The notes beneath the pieces were generated by a model. The model saw nothing but the letters and a program-made list of their open reading frames with translations, was not told the origin of the DNA and searched no databases. 64,000 nucleotides of DNA from Ecdyonurus torrentis (lineage: Eukaryota > Arthropoda > Insecta > Ephemeroptera > Heptageniidae), in the NCBI GenBank assembly GCA_949318235.1, contig OX439137.1, positions 3,296,537 through 3,360,536 of the forward strand, in the 5' to 3' direction. Made by a program: the position numbers and the translations under genes. This document shows positions 1 through 12,656 of the stretch, piece after piece. Position 1 is the first letter of the stretch; the number at the start of each line of letters is the position of its first letter.

Positions 1-425
1 TACTATAGTGCAAGAAGTATTGAAAAAAACGCAAATACGACGGCTTAAAAAAAAGGGTTTAATTGAAACTGATAATTAAAAAAATGATATCACTTCTTTT
101 CAAATAATAAAAAAGTGAGCTATTTTTCAAAGTACCTTTGAACTTTTTTTAATTGATTTTTTTTCCATCAGAACCAAAGGCCCGCAAAAGCAAAGTCCCT
201 ATCCAGGAGCCCGCGGATAAACTTGTACGGCCTTATGCCTAGCTGGCCCAAGTGCATAAAAAAATTTAGTTGGCTTGCAATGATCTCAATGCATTTTTTT
301 TTTAATTACAATAAAAATGCGCATTTCAAGTAATTTGTGTGCATGCATCATAGATTAAATTCATATGATACAAAATTAAATTTAAAAAAATCTGCTGGCA
401 AAGGTTTTAAAGTTTAGTTGTTTTT

Positions 426-487
<62 letters not shown>

Positions 488-582
488 CTTTTTTTTTTTT
501 TTTACTAATTAAGAGCAAGCAAAAAGGCCCGCAAAGTCAAAAGCCCGGGCCGCGGGATCCCGGCCTTACGTCTTATGCCAAG

Positions 583-1464
583 CAGGGGCGGATCCAGGAA
601 TTTTGTTTGGGGGGGGCGATCTCCCAGGAAAATAAACATGATGGACCCGGGGGGGGGGGGGGGTAGCGCGCCGCAGGCGAAAAATTTTATTTGGCCACGC
701 CCCTTTTTGGAAAAAAATGCGAAATTAGTATGCCTTTGAAAAAATATTCTTGAATTGCCAAAATTTTTATTTTGTATTTTTTTCCTTTTTTTTATGTAAG
801 CAAAAAAAAAAAAAAAAAAAAATAGAAGTATACAAAATGTTTTCAGAAATATTTTCTATTTTGATCTCTGTTAAATTATTAATGTTATTTCAATGAAAAA
901 AAAAAAAAAATCTTGAAAAAAAAGGGCAAAATTAAAAAAATAAACTATTAATATTTTTCTGTTTTTTTTTTCTGTTTTTTTTTTTTTCTTTTTTTTTTTT
1001 TTTGTATACCAATCTACTAAAAATTGTTTTGCACTTTTTAAAACTATAATGATTCATAATAGTTTTAAAAAGTGCAAAACAATTTTTTATGATATATTGT
1101 AAAACATAACTTATATTTGGATGAAAAATATTTAGAGATAAAAATTATCAAATTTACATTAAAGTTTTTTTTTTTTTAGTTCTTATCGCAAGCAAAATAT
1201 TTCTTGGATGTCCAAGTATTAACAGAACTATATCTCTTATATACTACCCTGATGACATGACAACTAGGGGATGTTAAAAAAATTTTTTTTTGTTATATAA
1301 TCAGGATTCAAACGCTTATCCCGCAATAAAAGTTGCGCCGAAGGCGCAAAAAAATTTTTTTATGAACTAATTTTTTTCAATTTTTGCTCATTTTTTTTCC
1401 ACCCACGTGGGCCGTTTGGGGGGGGGCGGTCGCCCCCACCGCCCCCCCCCTGGATCCGCCCCTG
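583..1464. mobile_element. hAT-like non-autonomous transposon with 8-bp target duplication
   Basis: Terminal inverted repeats CAGGGGCGGATCCAGG and CCTGGATCCGCCCCTG bound 882 bp. The 8-bp duplication ATGCCAAG lies at 575-582 and 1465-1472. TIR start (CAGGGGCGG) and 8-bp duplication are typical of hAT elements. The inside holds long G, T and A runs, a subterminal GCCGCAGGCG / GCGCCGAAGGCGC pair, and a perfect 27-bp hairpin at 1021-1085. No transposase ORF is present. Confidence 0.85.
1021..1085. repeat. Perfect 27-bp stem hairpin inside the hAT-like element
   Basis: Arms 1021-1047 and 1059-1085 are exact reverse complements (TTGTTTTGCAC ... GTGCAAAACAA), with an 11-nt loop. It sits close to the middle of the 882-bp element. 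Confidence 0.9.
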
Positions 1465-1714
1465 ATGCCAAGCCGGCCCTGATCAGATTCATTATCAGAT
1501 TTTTCACTTTCACTACATATATTATAATTTTTTGCATAACTAAGATTTTCATTTCTCTGCTCTGTCTCTGAATTAAATAAACTGTAGAAGTAGAAAAACT
1601 ATTATATTGTGCTGCAAACTTTTGAGTAAATTTAAATTATTGTCTTCTTCTTCTTTCTTTCTTTCTTTCTTTCATTCATTCTTTCTTTCTTTTTTTTTTT
1701 TTTTTTTTTTTTTT

Positions 1715-1790
1715 TCTGGCCCGCTTGGCCCGCAATGACGTTGGCCCGGTCTGCGATCGCAGACCTCGTCTTATGGCCAAGCCGGCCCTG
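1715..1790. mobile_element. Second copy of the CCGGCCCTG-type terminus
   Basis: GGCCCGCTTGGCCCGCAATG through CTTATGGCCAAGCCGGCCCTG repeats the pattern at 520-582/1473-1481. A third, more decayed copy lies at about 173-250 (GGCCCGCAAAAGC ... CGGCCTTATGCCTAGCTGGCCC). All follow poly-T or TC tracts. Confidence 0.55.
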
Positions 1791-1982
1791 ATGGCATATA
1801 TACAAGGATATAATTATTATGCTGTGTACAGTACAGTATAATTATTTATGTTCTTCTAATATAGTAACATTTATGCTATTAATGACATAATATAGCATAA
1901 ATTACGTAATTTATAGTTTATTTTTTACGTGTGTGTATTTTCTCTCTCTCTTCTCTCTCTCTCTCTCTACAATATTATATTT

Positions 1983-1989
<7 letters not shown>

Positions 1990-2049
<60 letters not shown>
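1990..2049. repeat. (GT)n microsatellite
   Basis: About 30 GT units preceded by a short TC tract. It is the only long GT tract seen. Confidence 0.95.
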
Positions 2050-2052
<3 letters not shown>

Positions 2053-3132
2053 ACATTGACATTAGCGAGGAAACGTGTCTTTTATTGAGTTAATGACAAG
2101 CAATTATTAAAATAGTACTTAGAGATAACTATAAAAGATATAAAAACATCGATTGCCGCATTCCACTCTCTTTATTTCTGATTATAGAATAAACCATAAT
2201 GTATATTTTTACTATGATTTCAACTAAATAAATAACGTTATCCTTAATCATATTCTATAAAAAAAAAACTATAAAAGAAATTATACATGTGTATAAAGCC
2301 TTTTGATTTAAATCTACCATATAATAAATAAAATTTAATTATTAAACATTATTTGATTTTTATCAAAATGTGACTCATTATTTTTTTTATTATTTTTTTT
2401 TTCTTCGTGCATTTTCCCCCTATTATTATATTGTTTACAAAATGGCAATTACAAAAATTGATAAAAAAAAAGTTAAATGTTCGTACTTTTGTATACGGCA
2501 GTTGATTATTATTATTATTATTATTTTTTTTTATGTTACAAAAATTTTGTATACTTGTAACATATTCCATAAAGTTGTACAGCTTTCCTTTGCATTCTAT
2601 TTTATATACATTAAAATACAAGAATAATAATAATAATCGCGTGTCAAATTGCAGCAAATGTCATGCGATTTTTCATTTCTTTTTTTTTTTTTACTACCAT
2701 ATTGTTACAATTATATAAATAAGTTAATACCAGACGTGGAAAAAAAATTAAGCCACAGTAATAAACATTTATCATAACTGGCAAAAAAAAAAAAAAAAAA
2801 AAAAAAAACTTTACAATATACTGCAAGTACAGTACAATAAAATACTGCTTAAACTGTTCAAAATAATTGGTTATTTTTCTTAAAAAAAGTATATATTTTC
2901 ACACAATTATTGTGCAATGATAATATATTTTTGAGATTGAAATTCAGCGTGTATTTTTCTCACAATAATAACATTAAATATATTTTATACAAATTTTGAA
3001 TGTTAAAATATTTTCATGCAGTGTCATGTGTATACAAGTAATTAAGGTGGTATATACCTTGGCCATGATTTTTAACTTTTTAAATATGTATAATACATTT
3101 TATTATCATTACAGTCTTCTTTGTTATTAATG

Positions 3133-3431
3133 TATACGGTGTATGCGGATGACATCATATATTTATTGCGCTTGGAGGCCATACTGGAGTAGTGAACAAC
3201 ATTGCTCAGCATAGGACAAACTTTCTTTTAGGCAATTTTCTTTGGGAAATATGTTGATTTTTATATTTTTCATACTAATTCAACATATTTACAGCATCAA
3301 TTATGCTCTCAAAAATATTGCATAGTGTTTTTAAACTGGTGAAAAGTGTTATTTTCTATTTTCTTATGCGACCCATGTTATTGAGTGATCAAACATGGCG
3401 TTGACTTTAACATGAATGAATACACCCTATA
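3133..3431 (-). mobile_element. Family A MITE copy
   Basis: Same layout as 43188-43494: CGGTGTATGCGGATGACATC at the left, TTGACTTTAACATGAATG and ACACCCTATA at the right. Confidence 0.75.
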
Positions 3432-3540
3432 CATTACAGTACTGTATAATGGTCTGTTTACAACGACGCGTAAATTTACGTAACTTTCACGTAAAAGAAT
3501 CCATATAACAATGATTGTTGTATCTTCACAATTTTTTTGT

Positions 3541-3575
<35 letters not shown>

Positions 3576-4331
3576 AATTGTGGATAATTAACTAGATGGC
3601 CTTGCCTTTTTAAATATCCTTTTCAGCACAACCACCCTATGTTTTGACATTGAATGTTTTCATGTCAGTACAATTTTTTATGCTCAATAAATATTTATTA
3701 TTATTATTCACGTAAGTGTTATGTGAATTTAATCAATGTAATTCAATGTAAACAAACGTAATTCTGTTATTGCATTATATTGATTGTAGGAGACTGGAGA
3801 TAAAGATATTTTGAATTTGAATTTATGGTGTCATTGTGAACACACAATACAGTATGTTGTATTACAAGCAATTAGGATTCTTTCTTTCTTTTTTTTTTTT
3901 TTTTTTTTTTTTTTTCCTATTCTAAAAGAGGGAATAATTCTTCTGAAACGATTGATGTGTGATTTTATACAATATTTGAGTTCATTGATTATTTTAATTA
4001 ATTTATAAAATCATGACATGACGTCACGGTCGATAACTTTTACATAAGCGTGCATGCAAATGTGACTGTAACCGTGACCGTATAATGTCATGTATCGCGA
4101 TTTTTATAATTTAATTAAAAATGATTAATGAACTCCAAAATTTGAAAAGTGCATCAATCCATTCATGACGATGCCTACTATAAGAATGTAAAGTAAAATC
4201 ACTCATTAAAAATTTGTTGATTTTTCTCATGGAGATTGCCCCCCCCCCCCCCCCCCCCATATAAAAGTAATTATGGTAGTACATTATGGTGACCCAGCGT
4301 GGATTATGTATTTATTTATCTCACTGTATGT

Positions 4332-4607
4332 ATAGGGTGGTTGCATTTATATAAAAGTCGACGCCATTTGTGAGCACTAAAACATGACGCATTTTGCCAG
4401 TTTAAAACTACATTAGTAATATTTTTGATGCAATTAAAAGGTTGAACTAAGTTTTCAAGTATTTGGAGAAAAATAATAATAATGAATACTAATTTTCCAA
4501 AGAAAATAGCCACAAATAACGTTTGTCCTATGCTGAGCAATGTTATTCATTGCTCCAGTATGGCGTCGAAGCGCATTAAGTATGACGTCATGCGCATCCA
4601 CCCTACA
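4332..4607 (+). mobile_element. Family A MITE copy
   Basis: ATAGGGTGGTTGCATT at the left, TATGACGTCATGCGC and CACCCTA at the right. Opposite orientation to the copy at 3133. Confidence 0.75.
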
Positions 4608-5071
4608 GTCGGAATCTTCACACATAAGGAAGAATAAACAAATAAATAAATAAATAAAAACAATTTAGTAAAATATTTAGTGGTTTTAAAATGAGGTTTA
4701 GATAATATCCCACACATTGCTTTTTATTTTATCTTCTAATGGTGTATTTTGCCTAAACAAAATTTTATCGTACATAATAACAAATAAAACACAATTACAC
4801 CAAATAATCGTAATTTTCTATGGTGTTACAATAAATATTTAAACTTTAAAAACACAACAGATAAAATTCTATATAATATGACTGTTTACTATTTCAGAGT
4901 CGTTTTAAGACAATTGAATTGCATCTTAAAGTTTTGCGTTAGAAGTCTCGCATTATCTTAAAAATTTAAAATTTATCGTATTTGATTTTTCAATTTTTAT
5001 TTTAAAGTCATCTATTACTTTAAAGTCATCTATTATTTTAAAGTCATCTATTATTTTAAAGTCATAGTAAT

Positions 5072-5310
5072 AATGTTTGTAAACCTTGTTTCCTTATACC
5101 CTAAAAAATGTGCAATTCCATTTAAAAAGCATTAGGTAATCCTCTTTTTTTTTTTTTTTTTTTTTTTTGTGAACACACATTACAGAGTTGCATGAACACC
5201 ATTAGTGTTGTTCGAAAGCCCTGTTTTCTTTTTACATGAAAAAGAAAAAAATGCGCATTACATTTGAATATAGCCATAGTTGATCGTCATTTTAGTATAG
5301 CAGAACAGTA
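5072..5310. mobile_element. Family E copies, rearranged
   Basis: ATGTTTGTAAACCTTG starts one unit, and GTTGTTCGAAAGCCCTG followed by GATCGTCATTTTAG a second, partial one. Another half copy (GTTAGCAAACCCTGTT ... AACAGGGTTT) lies at 12,950-13,004, beside family B copy 2. Confidence 0.5.
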
Positions 5311-6005
5311 TTATTTATGGTATAACAACTATCTATTCCTCTATTATGATAAAATTTTCATATTGAAATTTTTATTTTCTGTTGTTGGGGATAACTTTAA
5401 TGATTACTGAAATATATATACATATATATAATTTGAAAAATGTAAAACTATAGCTCGTTCTATAAAGTACACACAAATATTGAGCCAGCTTCGAAAATGT
5501 TCCTTTGTTAAAAACAGCTGTTTATGACGTCGTCACCTGTTCACTACGTTTATACATATAGTTGATCATTGTCATTTCTTCTTTTAGAACTTTGAACTTG
5601 ATAAGAAACTTTCAAAATAAAAAAGTTCCAGTCTCAATATGCGACTCACTTTTATCGGCTCAAAAAACAACATCAACCAATGAATGTGTTTTATTTTGTT
5701 GGTCAGCCAATCACTGTTATTGAGATTCACTTTACTTTACAGAACGAGCTTATGTGTAAACTTGCTTGTGATTTAATGTTTCCTGTTCAAGTATTTATTA
5801 TATTTATTATACGCTGTAATTAGTATAGGTAAAGGTACATAGCGGCACAGTGAGCAAACATTGAATGTGAACTTCTCTCCAATTTAGTAAAGCGCTAAGT
5901 TTCTCAAAACCATCAAATCACGCTTTGATGTCCCATCGACACAAATTGTACATTTTAATATGAAATATTTTAGCGAAATAAGATAAGGTATCATTTTCAG
6001 TGTGT

Positions 6006-6037
<32 letters not shown>

Positions 6038-6597
6038 CGTGACTATATATCAAATATAGAGAGAAAAAAAATGCCAAAGGTGTTTTAAATTTCAACAACT
6101 CGTGATAAAAAAAACTCGTGGCCTGCTTTCCCTCCCCCTTCTCCCCCAAATACTTAATTAGCTTTGTCTCATTCTGAAGTATTATTAAAAGACTTGCAAA
6201 TCAGGGGTTTAGTGAGAAATTATAATGAACAAGTTCAGAGCTTAAAAGTGCTAGCAGACGACTTTGTGTTCCGGTCTTAATATAATACGCTTTCTTATGG
6301 TAAAATAAAGTATATTATCGAGTCCTATATTGTATATAGGCACTAGAAATAGGCTAACCTAATAATTATAGAGTATAACTCATAAGTTAAAATTTTCTCG
6401 ATTATGAAATTTTTCTGTATCTTACTAAGCCTCAAAGTTGTTGTTTCTAAAAAATAATAATAATAAAAATAATATCATGCTTCATTTATCCAAAAGAAAG
6501 CATGGACAGGAACACAGCATTGTGTTATATAGAGTATATTATTGGGCTTAAAGTTTATTTATTTTCTCACAAACTCCCTTTAGCAAAATTTCTAGCT

Positions 6598-6828
6598 AGC
6601 GTGGTGTAACTCTAGACCAGGGGTGTATAACTTTGGACCATTTTTTTAAACTGTTTTAACTCTGAAACTCTTTCACTTTGAATGATAATACCATATATGC
6701 TGGAAAGCTTATATAGTTGAGCTTTTAGAAATTTGGGTATAATTGTTCTAACTGAAAAAGTTTCAGAGCTAATGCAAATTTAAAAATGTTCCAAAGTTAC
6801 ACCCCTGGTCTGAAGTTACACCACGCTT
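6598..6828. mobile_element. Palindromic element GCGTGGTGTAAC
   Basis: 231 bp. AGCGTGGTGTAACTCTAGAC, CAGGGGTGT and AACTTTGGA at the left are mirrored by TCCAAAGTTACACCCCTG and GTTACACCACGCT at the right. Only copy seen in this window. Confidence 0.75.
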
Positions 6829-7109
6829 TCTATTTTCTGTCCTGTACGTTTCCTCAATGTTTGCGTTTCAATTATTATTATAATAACCATAATTAAAATA
6901 AAAGCGATCACTATAATACTTTTTCCATCACTTTTATTATTATTATTTCATATAGACCGTGACTCAAAAAATCCAGTGGCATTTTTTTTTTTTTCTGACC
7001 GCGATTACTGACATTTCACGTAACAAAAAAAAATCAAGTTCATTACTTTTTACTGTACAATTTAAACACTTTATTGCAATATTTAACTCCCTCAGTATTT
7101 TTCACATAG

Positions 7110-7146
<37 letters not shown>

Positions 7147-8697
7147 CCATCAATTTCTACTTGGTCAATATAACATGTTCTCACGCGAAATTCTTATTAC
7201 ACAATGAACATAATTTTATTTTTTAATGAATATAATTTTTTTTCTTCATCTTTTTTTTTTTTTAAGTACAGGTTCTTATTATCATCTTAAAATTACTTTA
7301 CTACTTACACTATCTGCTTCACACATGTTTTATTGTTAAGCCCATCAAACACCAATTTATTCTGCAAATTGATTTCTCAAACTACAACAGAGATAGAGAG
7401 AAAAAAAAAGCGATCATCACCATGATTTGCAAAAAGTTATTACGAAGTGTTAAAAGGATCCAGGCATTAAAGATTTTTTTTTTTCTCACTTTTTTTTAAC
7501 TCAAGTTTTAAAATGCTATTTATTGAAATATTATAAATATATATTTTGCTCTGAGTCTCTCTCTCTCTAAGTTTAATTAAATCTAGTCTTTTCACACGTC
7601 AAAATATTTTTAAAGCACATTGTCTGTATACAAAATGAATTACCTAATTGAAATATACGTACTGCGTATTATTTTAATGCCATTAAAAAAATGCATCACG
7701 CAATCATTATTACATAGCATTAATTTGATGTTTGTTGATTCAAAAAATATTTTAATTTTATAGGATAAAATATATATATTATTAAAAAATATTTTACGCA
7801 TCTTAAGGCGACTGATGAAGGACACGCACATTTTTATTTTCTCTTGGAATCTCGTCTATACAATGGAAAAAGAAAAAAAATTGTATCATCTCTCTGCTAC
7901 TGTCTCTCTCTCTCTCTCTCTCTAGCGAACTAAAAGAACATATATTTTCCATGGTAAAGATCTTTCATTAGTTTTCCTTTATCCTTTCCTTTCAATTTAT
8001 CATACTTTCTTTCTTTTCTTTCTTTATTTAAAAAAAAGTATAACAATAAAAATTGTAAGCCTTTCAACACTTAATTTTTGAAAACCAAAGAATTGATTAA
8101 AATACATGAACTTTTATATTACTATAATAAAAACTAAAAATCAACAAATTATAATTCTTCAATGATATACCAACGATCGGGTTATAATTATATACATACT
8201 GTATATTTAAAATAATTAAAAGTAGATCAAATATATCGTCCAAAAGTGTGAGTTCACTCGCAAGGAAATCCTATTATGTTCACGGTTTTATAAATATGAT
8301 GAATGAAAAGAGAGGTATTTAAAAATAGTGACAATTTGTTTATGTTATTTAAAATTAACTAATTTACCACACGGTACGGGTACGGTACATGAACACTGGC
8401 GTGAGAGTATAACAACAAATGTCAGTGTTGGATGACAATATCAAAATAACTTCGCTTTTTTTTTTTTTTTTTTTTTTACTGTTATATTATTATTCTGTGG
8501 CTTGTCCACAAGGTGCAAAATATTAATGAGCATAAAATGTGATTGCATAAAAAATTCATTAAATTTTTATGTGCAAACATAAATTTACTTCACAGTGGTA
8601 AATATTTGCTCTATACTATACAGAGTAATGTTAATAGACCTTATTACTTGGTAATCTGTATTACATTAAAGTATTTTTATATTGTAGATGCAATTAA

Positions 8698-9043
8698 GGG
8701 AGTAGGGGACGGACGTTGGACATTAGACTCATACTTTTATCGTCATAAAAAAATCTGAAATTTTGCAGAAATGATACTTCAGCTTGAGACAATTTCAAAT
8801 ATATAAAAATTTTGGAGGGTCACCGTGCAAATTAATTTTATATGATTTTTTAGAAATTTTAAGCCCATAAGACCCAATGTTAATTTCATTTTTTTTTTTT
8901 CTTCTTCTTCTTCTTTTCGGAACGGTCAAACATCTTGAAATTTTTATCACGGCTCTAGGTGTGACCCTTAGCTACATAAGGACACCAAATTTAGACCCAA
9001 AACACTTCTAGTTTTTGAGATACAAGGTCGGTACACTACTCCC
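8698..9043. mobile_element. GGGAGTA MITE, family B copy 1
   Basis: Ends GGGAGTAGG and CTACTCCC, left flank TTAA. The interior (TCATACTTTTATCG ... CTAGTTTTTGAGATACAAGG) is the reverse orientation of copy 2. Confidence 0.75.
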
Positions 9044-11212
9044 ATAGCTATTAAGTTGTGTTCGCATTCACAATAAACAATCCTCCAGTTTGAATCAAAA
9101 GGTAATAATTTACGAATAAAAAAATCAACTTTTATATAATGCAGAAATTTTTCATTAATATTTTGTTAGTTTGATTTTTTTTTTCTCTCTTCTTCTTTTT
9201 CTTCAGAGATTTTATTTTTTATGTAACTTTGAAAAGGAATCAACGTATGATACAACTATATACCAAGTTATAAATATTGGCAGGCGATATATCGCCTCGT
9301 TTTGAAATTAAATAATAAAATAAAACATTCCCAGAGTGCTCTAAAAAAATCTTAAAAAAAATCATCAAAATTGATGAGAAATTAAGTTCTTTGAACAAAA
9401 TACTAAACAAACTTTCATAATCAAGGGCCTTAAATTTTTACGTATATGTATCTACTGTTTATAATATTGAAATTTAAGGCATTGCTGGGATTTGCATAAA
9501 TAAAATTGATTGAAAAATACTGCGTGTGATCAGGTCATCCAATTTTATTTATTTTTAATTAATTATCATTTTTAACCTAACTTTATCCTTAATTTTTACA
9601 ATTAAAAAACATAATATTATGCATAAAATAAAATCACTATCAGCATAAACTTTCATGCTACATAAAAGAGAACGATAACAAAAATGATTGATGGTCAAGG
9701 GTCAAGATCACGGCCGGATGTCCCAAAAAATTTAACCCAAAAATTAAGCGATTTTAAAATATGAGCAAATAAATTAAATAAACATTAGAAATATGACTTT
9801 AATTTTATTAAATGATAATAAAATATAACATCATTTAAAATGTATCAAATTTAATAAATATTTTATAAAATTTCATTGAAAAATAGCTTAAAATTTGGGA
9901 CACCACGATGATTCTAACAGCTGATCAATTAAAAAAAAATATATTTTGGATTTAAAATTGAAATTTGTTCTTACCTTTAATAAAAAATGACAACTTTTTC
10001 CATTGATGACAAAGAATATAAACTATATAATTGGAAGATATCAATGTTTATTGTTAATTCGCACAAGGAACATGCCTTATTTTGCACATCAAAACATACC
10101 GAAGTGAACTGGTATCCTCCCACTTTTTTGCTTTTTTGAGACTAACAGGTACACCAACATGATTAATATGTTTTACTAAATCAAGTAAAATAAATCAACA
10201 ATAAAATAATATAAAACATATTTATCAACTAATAATTTATTGTAAAATAATGTTTAAATGTGATGATAAATTATATCAATGTTTAAATAAGTCATTGAAA
10301 ATGACATAACTTTTGGTAGAATTTTTAAGCTGTTGGCACTAAAATTTCCCTAAAATTGTAGTTCGACTCTCTTCGGTTAAACTCGGAAAATTCCGTGGGC
10401 GTATCAATTTTTATCAGCTGTAGCCGGCCACGTTTGCGATAATTCTACATATTTTTTATTATTATTAATTAATTACACACGCAACTAAAAAAATTACAAG
10501 GTAATTACAAAATTTATATTTTAAAGTACCTATTTCATTAATTAAAATGGTATAAAGTAGTATTTATATGTTGAAAAATGAAGATGTTTGACGCCAACGC
10601 CGGTTGTTGTCAATGTTTTTTTCATGCAACGTTGGCTTTTTTTACTAAAATATTGCTGTAATTTTTGGATACAGGCTATTAATCTGTCTATACATATGCT
10701 TAATTAGTATTTATAAATAGTAGAGTCAATTAGAAATTTATTTAAAGACTATTTTTATGGTTGGAACTTGAAATTTTGTTTAGTCTGTAGTCTGTTATTT
10801 TTCGTTGGCATTTTTTTGACTTTAAAATATGACCCCTAAAATTTACAAAGATTTATATGGATATAACTTTTTAAACATTAATTAAAACGGGGTCATAGTT
10901 TGTTGTTTATGTCGTTCATTTTCTAATGAATCATTCTCTTGAATAACTTACATGAAAATGATGCATTAGTAACCTCTGTTAGTAAATTAACAGATTAAAT
11001 AAAGTAAATTAAAGTTAAGTTTTATGTATGTATATCACATTATATATTTCTGTTAATGAACCATATTACATATCTTCATGTTGATTATTATGTACAGTAC
11101 ATATATATATATATAATTTCCGTACATATCAAGGTCCCGAATAAATCTAGTCGTGTTAATTTCTCTAGTTGATATGATGCAAGCTGTCAGATCCATTTGG
11201 GACCAGTGTATA

Positions 11213-11329
11213 GCACTGACCAAAAGTTTAGGAACGGGGTAGCGGCGACTGCTGCGTTTTCTCATTAAGATAACATAGTGTGATTGCGGGTTGCATATGC
11301 AAATCGTTCCAAACTAGTGGCCAGAGCTG
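11213..11329. mobile_element. Tc1/mariner-type MITE, older copy
   Basis: Same family as 35240-35360: GGAACGGGGTAGCGGCG, then GGGTTGCATATGCAAATCG and GGCCAGAGCTG|TA at the right. The left TIR is mutated (GCACTGACCAAAAG). Confidence 0.75.
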
Positions 11330-11344
11330 TACATTAAAAAAATG

Positions 11345-12170
11345 CAGTGTCTATATATGGAAAACCCATTAAACATACAATAGTGGTGGGTGGGTTGTCT
11401 TCCTACATAAACTTAAGAAGAGATGAAAAATCTTTGTCACCAACAATTCACTTGGCTGTAGAGACTAGTGAAGAAGTGCTTCTCTTTCTTTTTATTAGCC
11501 TGACCGTGGCATACAGCAGGCAGGCAGCTCGAGAGCTCGTTTCATGTGACACCCTGACCTTGCATTACAATGCAGGAAACTGCAGACGGTCTAGCAGTCC
11601 AGGTTAAAAGGATTTCTCCTCTCTTTTCAACTCTCCTTAAAGAGGAGGTTCAGGGGTTACACAATGGCTTCTTGAATGTTAGATAATGAGATGAACTGTT
11701 CATTGACTCACATATGATGCTCCAAAGCCCTTCCGTAGCGCCGCAAACTTGCGCTCATCCTGCAAGATTATGCAACAAACTACAACATTTTGTATAGTAA
11801 AGCCATAACTATGACGTAAAAGATACAGGACAAATTGCATATCTCATAGGATGACCATAAGTTTGCGGGGCTACTGAAGGACTTTGGGTCATGATATGTG
11901 AGTTAATGAAAAGTTCTTCTCGTTATCTAACAATGAAGAGGCCATGTTGTGAACCCTGAACTTCATCTTTAAGTTTGTGGTGGGAGACAAACCACCCATC
12001 ACCCACTCTCATGTCGATACTACTGCATCAAAAGAGAGCATTTTCACTTTCCAGTTTTGTGATGAGCCGTGGAGCATCTGCAATGTGAAGTGGATGGCTG
12101 TTCGTACAGTTACAGTTTGCTCTCTTTTGACAAAGAGGCATAGATCTATTTTTATGGTTTTCCGTTTGTA
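11345..12170. repeat. Outer foldback upstream of TMEM258
   Basis: The left side (TATATGGAAAACCCAT, then AGTGGTGGGTGGGTTGTC) is mirrored by the right side (GGGAGACAAACCACCC, then TTATGGTTTTCCG). Inside the right side there is a second pair, CAAAAGAGAGCA and TGCTCTCTTTTG (about 12028-12130). Family W copy 1 is inserted in the middle. It ends 67 bp before the TMEM258 start codon, so it probably forms part of the transcript's upstream intron. Confidence 0.6.
11641..11968. mobile_element. TTAA-flanked palindromic MITE, family W copy 1
   Basis: 328 bp with TTAA on both sides. Ends AGAGGAGGTTCAGGGGTT and its imperfect mirror GTGAACCCTGAACTTC. Inner arms (CCAAAGCCCTTCCGTAGC / GGACTTTGGG) are also mirrored. 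It sits inside a larger foldback (about 11,345-12,170). Confidence 0.8.
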
Positions 12171-12236
12171 AACGCTACAAATTTCATTTTTAACTGCAGT
12201 AGCTGTACCAACTTATTCATGTCATGTTACTTTCAG

Positions 12237-12476
12237 ATGGAGCTTGAATCGATGGCCAGATACGTATCACCTGTGAACCCCGCAGTTTTCCCCCACCTCA
12301 CCCTAGTATTGATGGGTATCGGAGTGTTCTTCACAGCGTGGTTCTTTGTTTATGAAGTTACCAGCACAAAGTTTACAAGAGATATATTCAAAGAACTTCT
12401 TATTGCTCTCGTAGCAGCAATTTTTTCTGGAGGCGGATTATTATTTTTATTACTTTGGGTTGGGATATATGTATAA
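12237..12476 (+). CDS. TMEM258: TMEM258 (Kuduk), oligosaccharyltransferase subunit
   Basis: 79-aa protein, exactly the usual family length, from [20 protein letters not shown] to the conserved C-terminus LLLWVGIYV. It is a small ER membrane subunit of the oligosaccharyltransferase complex, acting in N-glycosylation. Two membrane segments are visible (about residues 17-37 and 55-77), separated by the conserved [17 protein letters not shown] loop. The whole CDS lies in one exon. The ATG directly follows a good acceptor (TTACTTTCAG), so an upstream 5'-UTR exon is expected, but I could not place it among the foldback repeats at 11.2-12.2 kb. An in-frame upstream ATG at 12219 would read through that acceptor and is not preferred. 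Confidence 0.96.
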   Translation: MELESMARYVSPVNPAVFPHLTLVLMGIGVFFTAWFFVYEVTSTKFTRDIFKELLIALVAAIFSGGGLLFLLLWVGIYV

Positions 12477-12533
12477 AATTGATGTTATATTGTAAAGTGT
12501 CTTTATAAAAATTCTTTATATTATAATAATAAT

Positions 12534-12539
12534 AATAAA
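12534..12539 (+). terminator. poly(A) signal of TMEM258
   Basis: AATAAA 58 nt after the TMEM258 stop codon, at the end of an (AAT)n stretch. It is the first canonical signal downstream. In so AT-rich a sequence the hexamer can arise by chance, but the position is right. Confidence 0.55.
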
Positions 12540-12656
12540 TACAGTTAATTTCTTTGTGAAATTTATTTTACAATTTTTTGGAAAAGTTAAATTTAATATC
12601 TACGGCAGCATTGATAGAACATTTCACAAAAAAATAATTAAAGTTAACTGTATTTA
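12538..12656. repeat. Inverted repeat just after TMEM258
   Basis: AATACAGTTAATTTCTTTG and ATTTCA at the left are mirrored by AAATTATTTTTTTGTGAAAT and AGTTAACTGTATT (complement sense) at the right, about 80 nt apart. The left arm starts inside the poly(A) signal. It is either a small MITE that supplies the 3' end or a chance AT-rich foldback. Confidence 0.5.

Larger units (their letters stand above)
520..1481. mobile_element. End of an older hAT-like element, split by the 583-1464 insertion
   Basis: GGCCCGCAAAGTC ... CTTATGCCAAG before the insertion continues as CCGGCCCTG after it, rebuilding the terminus CCAAGCCGGCCCTG. The same terminus is intact at 1780-1790, which shows what the uninterrupted end looks like. 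The other end of this element was not found in the window. Confidence 0.65.
1791..11200. other. Gene-free stretch, left part
   Basis: No supportable coding region. It holds the GT microsatellite, family A copies (3133, 4332), family E remnants (5072), the 6598 palindrome, family B copy 1 (8698), a weak foldback at about 9719-9903 (GTCCCAAAAAATTTAA / AAATTTGGGAC), and many poly-T or poly-A runs of 18-30 nt. Short open frames here are AT-rich and lack any recognisable family. Confidence 0.7.

Noticed and set aside
418..666. Open frame starting with a poly-Leu/Ser stretch resembling a signal peptide
   Set aside because: It is a translation of the (TC)n tract followed by transposon ends.
11347..11607. 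86-codon open frame
   Set aside because: It lies within the foldback repeat upstream of TMEM258, has no recognisable domain, and its start depends on a non-AUG reading.
12219..12236. Upstream ATG for TMEM258 (adds MSCYFQ)
   Set aside because: It reads through a good splice acceptor. The family starts MELE and the length from 12237 is exactly 79 aa.
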